Assembly (NCBI RefSeq): GCF_003326015.1
Contig: NZ_CP023860.1
Coordinates: forward strand, 1,302,001-1,366,000
DNA from: Candidatus Thioglobus sp. NP1
GTDB lineage: Bacteria > Pseudomonadota > Gammaproteobacteria > PS1 > Pseudothioglobaceae
Direction of reading: 5' to 3'
DNA length: 64,000 nt
Position numbers and translations under genes: made by a program. A model generated the notes under the pieces. It worked only from the letters and a program-made list of their open reading frames with translations, was not told the DNA's origin and made no database searches. Below, piece after piece: positions 57,367-64,000 of this stretch; the stretch's first letter is position 1; every line of letters starts with the position of its first letter.

Positions 57367-58500
57367 CTAGCTTTTTCGCATCGATGGATGCCAGAAAGTT
57401 AATTTTCTTTCTAAAAGAGCAAATACTCCATAAAACATCGAACCTGTAACAGCAGCAACCGCAATTGTTGCCCATACAATATCGATATTCATTCGGCCAA
57501 CCTCGGCCGAAATTCTAAATCCCATTCCAACGATGGGTGTTCCAAAAAATTCTGCCACTATGGCTCCAATCATAGCAAAAGTTGAGTTAATTTTCAATGC
57601 ATTAAGAATAAATGGCATCGCATTTGGTAGACGTAAACTAAAAAGTTCTCGCCAATAACTTGAAGCATAAGTGTGTAATAAATCTCTATCAATCCTATCA
57701 GTCTCGTTAAGGCCACTTAGGGTATTTACCATCATTGGGAAAAAAGTCATTATGGCAACGACAGCTGCTTTGGACTGCCAATCAAATCCAAACCACATTA
57801 TCATAATTGGCGCCATACCAATAATTGGTATTGCGCTAAAGAAGTTTCCAATTGGAATTAATCCACGCCTTAAAAATGGTATTTTATCGGCTGCAATTGC
57901 AACGAGAAATCCTGCCCCACACCCCATAATAAAGCCAGGAATTGCTGAACGGACAAAAGTTTGATAAAAATCTGCAAATAAAGTAGCACCAAACCCATCA
58001 AACACTTGCCAAATAAGACTTGGCGCAGGTAACAATACCTGAGGAACGGACATACCTATGGTAATAACCTCCCATAGAAAAAATATCCACGCACCAAATA
58101 AAACTGGAATAACTATATTAAGAGATAATTCTATTAATTTATTCTTTGTTTTCAAAGCTGATAATTGAACTAAGTTATTCCATGTTAGAAACCATAATGC
58201 ACTTACCAAGAGCCAGGCATCCAAACCCATTACTACACCTTTATCGAATGAATGTATTAAATTTAATACAGACCAAGCTCCAGAGAATAAGGCTACAAAA
58301 CAAATAGATAAAAGAACTAAACCTTGTTGACGAATAATAAAAAATAATAAACTGACAATGGCAAGAATAATCACAATATAAGGATTAAGCATATAGTCAT
58401 TTATTTCGTTAAGCTGCAACGAAATAAATGATGCAATTGATAAAATAAAACATAGCAATCCACTTAAGGGACGCGACCTTATTATTGCCAGGAAATTCAT
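57367..58500 (-). CDS. ABC transporter permease (SsuC/TauC-like), with extended N-terminus
   Basis: This 377-residue permease has the binding-protein-dependent transport domain in its C-terminal half (about 170-370), with the EAA-loop region SSYWRELFSLRLPNAMPFIL followed by GAIVAEFFG. The N-terminal ~150 residues add four or five hydrophobic segments not found in standard 250-residue SsuC proteins. It overlaps the next permease gene by four bases, so the two subunits are coupled. Confidence 0.88.
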   Translation of the reverse strand: MNFLAIIRSRPLSGLLCFILSIASFISLQLNEINDYMLNPYIVIILAIVSLLFFIIRQQGLVLLSICFVALFSGAWSVLNLIHSFDKGVVMGLDAWLLVSALWFLTWNNLVQLSALKTKNKLIELSLNIVIPVLFGAWIFFLWEVITIGMSVPQVLLPAPSLIWQVFDGFGATLFADFYQTFVRSAIPGFIMGCGAGFLVAIAADKIPFLRRGLIPIGNFFSAIPIIGMAPIMIMWFGFDWQSKAAVVAIMTFFPMMVNTLSGLNETDRIDRDLLHTYASSYWRELFSLRLPNAMPFILNALKINSTFAMIGAIVAEFFGTPIVGMGFRISAEVGRMNIDIVWATIAVAAVTGSMFYGVFALLERKLTFWHPSMRKS

Positions 58501-59396
58501 ATTTGCAGCCCCATACGATTATTAACTGCGCGCTCCATCCTTCCAACTATGGTAACTAGGGTTGCAGAAATCACCGAAGCAGTTATCAGGGCAGCCCAAA
58601 TAAGACTAGTTTGTCCGTAATATGATCCAGATAATAGTCGTGCACCAAGGCCACCTTGTGCACCTGCTGGAAGCTCAGCTACAATAGCGCCAACAACGCT
58701 TAAGGCAATGGCTACTTTTAAACTGGCAAATAAATAAGGAAGAGACGCTGGAAGACGTAATTTCCAAAAAACCTCAAGCTTTGATGCTGAATAACTGTTC
58801 ATTAGATCTACCAAGATAATACTTGGTGACCTTAAACCTTTAACCATCCCAACAACAACAGGAAAAAAACAAAGATAGGTTGAGATCATTGCTTTTGGAA
58901 CTAGTCCAATAATACCCATTGAACCTAACACAACTACAATCATCGGAGCAATTGCCAAAATTGGAATAGTTTGAGATGTAATTATCCAAGGCATCAAGGT
59001 TCGATCCAGTGCTGCCACATAGACAATGCCCACTGACAAGACAATACCAAGAAAGGTGCCCATTACAAAGCCAACCATTGAAGAAGATAAAGTCACTCTA
59101 GAGTGGTAAACCAAACTCCGTGGTGAAGTTATTTTCTTATCCCAAATTGTTTTCTTTAACTCCTTTGCAATTTGATGGGGTGATGGCAAAACTGGTCGCT
59201 CCATAGACCAAGAGTCTGAGGCTAATTGAGAAAAATTCCACTCAATATTATTTTTTTCATATCTATCAATTAAAAAGGAGCTATTTAAATAAACTGCTCC
59301 CGCATACCATATCATAATAATAGCCGTTACCAGAATCACGACAGGTCCAATAGTTCCTCCTATAAGCATACTAAAAAGCCTATTAGCTTCCATCAC
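58497..59396 (-). CDS. ABC transporter permease (SsuC/TauC-like)
   Basis: This 299-residue permease has an N-terminal membrane helix, a periplasmic stretch, then the conserved transport domain (about 95-290) with the EAA-loop segment KLEVFWKLRLPASLPYLFASLKVA and GAIVAELPAG. It overlaps the ATPase gene by 14 bases upstream and the second permease by four bases downstream. With the other permease it should form a heterodimeric channel. Confidence 0.9.
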   Translation of the reverse strand: MMEANRLFSMLIGGTIGPVVILVTAIIMIWYAGAVYLNSSFLIDRYEKNNIEWNFSQLASDSWSMERPVLPSPHQIAKELKKTIWDKKITSPRSLVYHSRVTLSSSMVGFVMGTFLGIVLSVGIVYVAALDRTLMPWIITSQTIPILAIAPMIVVVLGSMGIIGLVPKAMISTYLCFFPVVVGMVKGLRSPSIILVDLMNSYSASKLEVFWKLRLPASLPYLFASLKVAIALSVVGAIVAELPAGAQGGLGARLLSGSYYGQTSLIWAALITASVISATLVTIVGRMERAVNNRMGLQI

Positions 59397-60192
59397 TATG
59401 CCCCTCTTTAAGGCCCTCTCTCACAAGTTGCGAAACCTTTAAGAATTCTTTTGATTCACGAATATCAAGATTTCTATCTTTTGGAAAATTGGTATCAATT
59501 ACATCAATAATTTTTCCTGGACGAGCTGACATTACTACAATCTTACTAGACAGGAAAACAGCTTCAGGAATTGAATGAGTAACAAATACAACTGTTTTCT
59601 GAGTTTGCTCCCATAACCTTAATAACTCTTCATTTAAACGATCACGAGTTATCTCATCTAGCGCACCAAATGGCTCATCCATAAGAAGCATATCAGGACT
59701 AAAACTTAAAGCTCGAGCAATGGATACACGTTGTTGCATTCCTCCAGATAATTGCCAAGGATACTTTTTTTCAAATCCTGTTAAGCTTACTAAAGATAAA
59801 TATTTCTGAGAAAGTTTTTTTTGTTCTGATTTTGAGTAGCCAGACATCTCAAGAGGTAAGTGAATATTTGACTCAATATTTCGCCAAGGCAAAAGAGCTG
59901 GCGTTTGAAAAACATATCCATAAGACTTGTCTAAACGAGCCTGATGTGTAGACTTTCCCTCAACAGTTATTGAGCCACTTGTTGGCTTTTCTAGATCAGC
60001 TATCACACGCAATAATGTCGTCTTTCCACAACCACTTGGGCCAATTAAAGAAACAAAATCACCAGCCTCAACTTTCAAGTTAATGTCAGAAAGAGCATGA
60101 ACTGGTTCCGATTGTGTCTCAAATGTCAGAAATAGATTATTAATATCTATCGTTGAAGACTTGGAAACCTTTGGGCTTGTTGGCTTACCCAT
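59383..60192 (-). CDS. ABC transporter ATP-binding protein (SsuB/TauB-like)
   Basis: This 269-residue ATPase has Walker A GPSGCGKTT, Q-loop YVFQTPALLPWR, the signature LSGGMQQR, Walker B LLMDEPFGALD and the switch histidine in VFVTHSIPEA. These are typical of the nitrate/sulfonate/taurine class that pairs with NMT1-like binding proteins. It starts four bases after the beta-ureidopropionase gene. Confidence 0.94.
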   Translation of the reverse strand: MGKPTSPKVSKSSTIDINNLFLTFETQSEPVHALSDINLKVEAGDFVSLIGPSGCGKTTLLRVIADLEKPTSGSITVEGKSTHQARLDKSYGYVFQTPALLPWRNIESNIHLPLEMSGYSKSEQKKLSQKYLSLVSLTGFEKKYPWQLSGGMQQRVSIARALSFSPDMLLMDEPFGALDEITRDRLNEELLRLWEQTQKTVVFVTHSIPEAVFLSSKIVVMSARPGKIIDVIDTNFPKDRNLDIRESKEFLKVSQLVREGLKEGHSDGS

Positions 60193-60196
60193 ATTA

Positions 60197-61069
60197 TTAT
60201 TTATCTGTTAACCTTCCATATAGGTCACTTCGCCTATCTCTAAAAAATTGCCAAGTGTCTCGAACTTCTCGCACCATATCTAAGTCAATTTCATGAACTA
60301 AAAGTTCATCATCACCATAACTTGCCTGGGCTTCTATTTGCCCACGAGGATTTACAATATAGCTTGATCCATAGAATTCGCCCATTTGCTTAGCCCAGGG
60401 CTCTTCGGTTCCTACACGATTTATTGCACCAATAAATACTCCGTTGGCTGCTGCTGAGGCTGGTTGCTCAAGCTCCCATAGATATTTACTTAATCCGGCA
60501 ACAGTAGCAGAAGGATTAACAATATATTGAGCACCATTTAATGCAAGCGCCCTCCAACCCTCTGGAAAATGTCTATCGTAACAAATATAAACCCCTAACT
60601 TAAGGTAAGCCGTATCAAATACTGGGTATCCCAGATTCCCAGGTTTAAAGAAGAATTTTTCGTAAAAACCAGGTGCAACTTGAGGTATATGAGTTTTTCG
60701 ATATTTACCTAAAAAACTTCCATCTGCATCAATAACAGCAGCAGTATTGTAATAGACTCCTGACATTTCCTCTTCGTAGATAGGAACCACAATAACCATT
60801 TGGTGTTTTTTAGCATATTCCTGCATAAGCTTAACTGTAGGTCCATCAGGAATGGACTCCGCAGCTGTGTACCATTTTTTATCTTGACTTGGACAAAAAT
60901 ATGGCTGCGTAAAAACTTCCTGAAAACATAGAACTTTTACCCCCTGTTTTGCAGCATCCTCTATCATTGGGATATGGGCCTCAATCATTAAATCACGAAT
61001 TTTTTCTGGTGACATCGTTCCATCACCTTTTAAACCCATTTGGATTAGACCACACTTTACTTTACTCAT
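60197..61069 (-). CDS. Beta-ureidopropionase (N-carbamoyl-beta-alanine amidohydrolase)
   Basis: This 290-residue nitrilase-superfamily enzyme hydrolyses N-carbamoyl-beta-alanine, or the aminoisobutyrate analogue from thymine, to the beta-amino acid, CO2 and ammonia. The catalytic triad is visible: Glu in CFQEVFTQPYFCPSQD, Lys in KYRKTHIPQVAPGFYEKFFF and Cys in GVYICYDRHFPEG. The PYFCPSQDKKWY segment is typical of ureidopropionases. It heads the transcript that continues into the ABC transporter and hydA. Confidence 0.92.
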   Translation of the reverse strand: MSKVKCGLIQMGLKGDGTMSPEKIRDLMIEAHIPMIEDAAKQGVKVLCFQEVFTQPYFCPSQDKKWYTAAESIPDGPTVKLMQEYAKKHQMVIVVPIYEEEMSGVYYNTAAVIDADGSFLGKYRKTHIPQVAPGFYEKFFFKPGNLGYPVFDTAYLKLGVYICYDRHFPEGWRALALNGAQYIVNPSATVAGLSKYLWELEQPASAAANGVFIGAINRVGTEEPWAKQMGEFYGSSYIVNPRGQIEAQASYGDDELLVHEIDLDMVREVRDTWQFFRDRRSDLYGRLTDK

Positions 61070-61116
61070 TCGATTCCTCCTTTTCCGATTTCCTTTATAG
61101 AACTACTGATGAGTTC

Positions 61117-61132
61117 TTGACTAAATAGACAG
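61117..61132. promoter_or_regulatory. Degenerate RutR-like box upstream of the ureidopropionase gene
   Basis: TTGACTAAATAGACAG fits the RutR consensus at 10 of 14 positions and keeps dyad symmetry in most of its arms. It lies 48 bases before the start codon, where the transcript for ureidopropionase, transporter and hydA should begin. The rest of 61070-61208 shows no other feature. Confidence 0.4.
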
Positions 61133-61208
61133 GCTACATTTTTTTCTAACAATTGTCAACTTTAATTACTGCCCTATTTTGCAATATAGTTCAACTTGAT
61201 ATTTAAAC

Positions 61209-61232
61209 AAAAAAAAAGCTTCCTTAGGAAGC
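61209..61232 (-). terminator. Rho-independent terminator after mmsA
   Basis: On the minus strand GCTTCC (61232-61227) and GGAAGC (61223-61218) form a 6-bp stem with a three-base loop, followed by nine T. It ends the aminotransferase-mmsA transcript and separates it from the ureidopropionase transcript. Confidence 0.88.
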
Positions 61233-61259
61233 CCTTTATAAATGCTTTATTAAAGCTAT

Positions 61260-62750
61260 TTAGGATGGGAAAGAAAAGTTAACACCCTCTCGAATACTTG
61301 ATGATGGCCATCTCTGGGTGATTGTTTTTCTTCGTGTATAGAATCTCACACTATCAGGTCCATAAGCAGCTAAGTCACCAAACATTGATTGCTTCCAGCC
61401 ACCAAAACTATGCTGTGCAGCTGGAACTGGTAACGGTACATTGATACCAACCATGCCAACTTTTATTTGGTCACTAAAATACCTTGCAGCTTCACCATCT
61501 CGGGTGAAAATACAGGTCCCGTTACCATATTCATGTTCGTCAATTAAATCTATCGCTTGTTGCATAGTTTCTACTCTGACTACTTGTAATACTGGTCCAA
61601 ATATTTCTTCCTTATAAGACTTCATTGAAGCTTCTACACTATCTATCAGAGTACCGCCAACGTAAAAACCATTTTCACAACCTTTCACATTAACACTTCG
61701 TCCGTCAACAACAATATCAGCACCTTGGGCTTCTGCACTAGTTATATATTCTTTAACTTTTTCCATGTGCTCTTGAGTAATAAGTGGTCCAAAATCATTT
61801 TTACTATTATCAAAATTACCTACCTTAAGGTCACTCATCTTAGATTTTAAGCCAGCTATTAGATTATCTGCTGTCTCTTCACCTACCGCTACTGCGACAG
61901 AAATTGCCATACATCTTTCACCACTAGATCCAAAAGCAGCCCCTATTAAAGCATTGACTGTATTCTCCATTTCAGCATCTTGCATTACAATTGCATGATT
62001 TTTCGCTCCCCCAAGGGCTTGACATCTCTTATCATGCGCAGTAGCAGTTTGGTATATATATTTTGCAATAGGCGTTGATCCTACAAAACTTACAGCTTGG
62101 ATTCTTTCATCAGTCAGCAAAGTATCAACAGCTTCCTTGCCACCATTAACTACATTCATTACTCCTTTCGGTAAACCTGCTTCATTTAATAATTGAGCTA
62201 CAAATAAGGCTGCGGAAGGGTCTCTTTCTGAAGGTTTTAATACAAAACAATTTCCACAGACTATAGCCATTGGATACATCCATAATGGCACCATTGCAGG
62301 AAAATTAAATGGTGTTATTCCGGTCACAACTCCCAAGGGATGAAACTCACTCCATGAATCAATATTGCTTGAAATATTTTTACTATGTTCTCCTTTTAGA
62401 AGTTGAGGTGCATAGCAAGCATATTCAACATTTTCTATACCTCGAGTTATTTCTCCAAGCGCATCATGTGCAATTTTTCCATGCTCCTCACCAATTAATT
62501 GCGCTATTTTATTGATATTTTTTTCTAACAATTCTTTGAAACGAAACATAATTCTGGCTCGTTTGAGTGGTGGCGTTGCTCGCCATGCTGGAAAAGCTTC
62601 TTGAGCAGCAGTTATAGCTTTTTCAACAGTATTTTTTGTAGCAATTTCTACTTGTTTACCAACCTCTCCTGTCGATGGATTAAATACATCTTGAGTAGGA
62701 TCACCCATTGATACAAGTTCTCCATTAATAAGGTGTTCTACTAATTTCAT
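61260..62750 (-). CDS. mmsA: (Methyl)malonate-semialdehyde dehydrogenase, CoA-acylating
   Basis: This 496-residue enzyme converts methylmalonate semialdehyde to propionyl-CoA and malonate semialdehyde to acetyl-CoA, with CO2 release. Typical MMSDH features: FNPSTGEVGKQV start, PFNFPAMVPLWMYPMAIVCGN, SFVGSTPIAKYIY, the catalytic cysteine in GSSGERCMAISVAVAVG, and the C-terminal GDLAAYGPDSVRFYTRRKTITQRW. It follows the aminotransferase by 14 bases and takes up the semialdehydes it forms. Confidence 0.96.
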   Translation of the reverse strand: MKLVEHLINGELVSMGDPTQDVFNPSTGEVGKQVEIATKNTVEKAITAAQEAFPAWRATPPLKRARIMFRFKELLEKNINKIAQLIGEEHGKIAHDALGEITRGIENVEYACYAPQLLKGEHSKNISSNIDSWSEFHPLGVVTGITPFNFPAMVPLWMYPMAIVCGNCFVLKPSERDPSAALFVAQLLNEAGLPKGVMNVVNGGKEAVDTLLTDERIQAVSFVGSTPIAKYIYQTATAHDKRCQALGGAKNHAIVMQDAEMENTVNALIGAAFGSSGERCMAISVAVAVGEETADNLIAGLKSKMSDLKVGNFDNSKNDFGPLITQEHMEKVKEYITSAEAQGADIVVDGRSVNVKGCENGFYVGGTLIDSVEASMKSYKEEIFGPVLQVVRVETMQQAIDLIDEHEYGNGTCIFTRDGEAARYFSDQIKVGMVGINVPLPVPAAQHSFGGWKQSMFGDLAAYGPDSVRFYTRRKTITQRWPSSSIREGVNFSFPS

Positions 62751-62764
62751 TTCTTCTTTCTCCT

Positions 62765-64000
62765 TTAATGTAATTCTTTAATCGAGTCAGATATTGCACC
62801 AACAACATCCTTTATTTGTTTTTCAGTTACTATAAACGGCAAGCCTAATTGAATAGTATCACCACCATATCGTACATAAAAGCCTTTATCCCAGCACTTC
62901 ATTGCAATTTGATAGGGTCTTAATGCAGGTTCATTTTTAGCAGCCTCAATAGTAATTCCACCAGCCAGTCCGTAGTTACGAATATCTGTAATATATTGCA
63001 AACCTTTAAGACTATGAAGTTCTTTTTCAAATACTGGACTCATTTTTTTAACTCGCTCTATCAAATTATCATTCTTTAATATATCTAAACTTGCAATTGA
63101 TGCTGCACATCCTACAGGATGCGCTGAATAGGTATAACCATGAAATAATTCAATCAAATAATTTGGTGCTTTCGTATCCATAAAAGTTTCATAAATATTA
63201 TTATTCACTACTACACCACCAAGCGGTTGACTACCATTACTAACCTGTTTTGCAAAAGTCATTATATCTGGAGTAACTCCAAAAGCTTCGCCTCCTGTCT
63301 TCGCGCCCATACGGCCAAAGGCGGTTATCACTTCATCAAAGATTAATAAAATATCATTAGAGTCACAAATTTTACGAAGTTTCTCTAGATATCCTATGGG
63401 GGGTGGAAATACACCGGCAGAACCCGCCATTGGCTCTACAATTACTGCTGCAATATTAGAGGCGCCATGCAATAATATTTTATTTAATAAGTCATCAGCT
63501 AAATAATCTCCAACCTTAGGTTGGCCTTTGCTAAATATATTTTCTGGGAGAAGGGTAGATGATAAATGATCTGCTTCAATACCTTGTCCAAACATTTCTC
63601 TATTAGGACCAATACCACCAACACTAATCCCTCCAAAATTAACTCCATGATAGCCTTTTATCCTTCCAATCAAACGAGTCTTACCGACCTTTCCTTTATG
63701 TCGCCAATAAGCTCGAGCAATTTTTAGGGAACTATCTACTGCCTCTGAACCAGAACAAGTAAAAAAAACACGATCCAAATCTTTTGGAGTAAATTCAATA
63801 ATTTTATTTGCCAACTCAAACGATTTTTCGTGTCCAAATTGAAATGCAGGAGAGTAATCCAATGTCTCAATTTGTTTACTTACTGCCTCAATAATTTCAG
63901 GGCGAGAATGGCCTGCTCCACAAGTCCAAAGACCTGAAAGACCATCAAATATCTTCCTGCCTTTGTCATCTGTAAAGTAAGTATCTTTAGCCGAGACTAT
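62765..64000 (-). CDS. Omega-amino acid--pyruvate aminotransferase (5' end beyond window)
   Basis: This class III PLP aminotransferase is cut by the right edge. 411 codons are visible and the frame is still open at 64000 (visible N-terminal part includes DGLSGLWTCGAGHSRPEI), so the apparent TTG at 63862 is not the start. PLP motifs: LIFDEVITAFGRMG and the lysine in MTFAKQVSNGSQPLGG. The sequence resembles beta-alanine:pyruvate aminotransferases, so it should convert beta-alanine and 3-aminoisobutyrate to the semialdehydes used by MmsA. Confidence 0.93.
   Translation of the reverse strand: MVSAKDTYFTDDKGRKIFDGLSGLWTCGAGHSRPEIIEAVSKQIETLDYSPAFQFGHEKSFELANKIIEFTPKDLDRVFFTCSGSEAVDSSLKIARAYWRHKGKVGKTRLIGRIKGYHGVNFGGISVGGIGPNREMFGQGIEADHLSSTLLPENIFSKGQPKVGDYLADDLLNKILLHGASNIAAVIVEPMAGSAGVFPPPIGYLEKLRKICDSNDILLIFDEVITAFGRMGAKTGGEAFGVTPDIMTFAKQVSNGSQPLGGVVVNNNIYETFMDTKAPNYLIELFHGYTYSAHPVGCAASIASLDILKNDNLIERVKKMSPVFEKELHSLKGLQYITDIRNYGLAGGITIEAAKNEPALRPYQIAMKCWDKGFYVRYGGDTIQLGLPFIVTEKQIKDVVGAISDSIKELH

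Noticed and set aside
61070-61208. TPP riboswitch before the NMT1-like transporter operon
   Set aside because: No CTGAGA-type thi-box or conserved P2-P5 elements are visible in the leader.

Overview
The window is a densely packed, low-GC stretch of a gammaproteobacterial chromosome. Gene content and order (ilvB-ilvH-ilvC-pssA-leuA, ftsA-lpxC, uppP-pepN, an RNase E with E. coli-like catalytic numbering, ubiquinone-pathway hydroxylase, SulP transporter, many small AT-rich intergenic spaces) suggest a streamlined marine lineage of the SUP05/Thioglobus type. That placement is inference from gene content and base composition, not from a marker-gene comparison. I see no insertion sequence, prophage or CRISPR array.

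Layout. 1-14 kb is housekeeping on the minus strand: branched-chain amino acid synthesis (ilvB, ilvH, ilvC, leuA) with pssA, then lpxC, ftsA (no ftsZ between them), dusA, a CinA-type amidase, pepN (apparently starting with ATT), uppP and a MidA-like methyltransferase. Both ilvB and leuA are preceded by unannotated short leader peptides rich in the cognate amino acids and overlapping inverted repeats, which look like attenuators. 14-33 kb is mixed: pteridine reductase, RNase E with a nine-unit octapeptide repeat tail, aroE, pdxH, a Ubi hydroxylase, a Sel1-repeat protein, an unusual MsrA-thioredoxin-MsrB fusion, a tRNA-Val with C33, pyrF, tRNA-Arg(CCT), serC, aroC, a SulP transporter, uvrB and an aspartate aminotransferase.

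33-46 kb is accessory: an aldehyde dehydrogenase, an M81 peptidase-like protein, a beta-lactamase-fold serine hydrolase, a DMT exporter, a small ribbon-helix-helix-like gene pair with three GTATAC boxes, a PhyH dioxygenase, an RDD protein, several small membrane or secreted proteins, and two FAD-dependent DAO-family oxidoreductases.

46-64 kb (minus strand) is a coherent catabolic island. It encodes reductive pyrimidine degradation: preT/preA dihydropyrimidine dehydrogenase, dihydropyrimidinase, beta-ureidopropionase, an omega-amino acid aminotransferase cut by the window end, and (methyl)malonate semialdehyde dehydrogenase. It also has a four-gene NMT1/SsuABC-type ABC importer, a RutR-like TetR regulator, and the methylcitrate cycle genes prpB, prpC and prpD. 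Together these can take thymine to propionyl-CoA and on to pyruvate plus succinate, and uracil to beta-alanine and acetyl-CoA, releasing ammonia. A near-perfect RutR-type operator lies just upstream of preT and a degenerate copy lies upstream of the beta-ureidopropionase gene.
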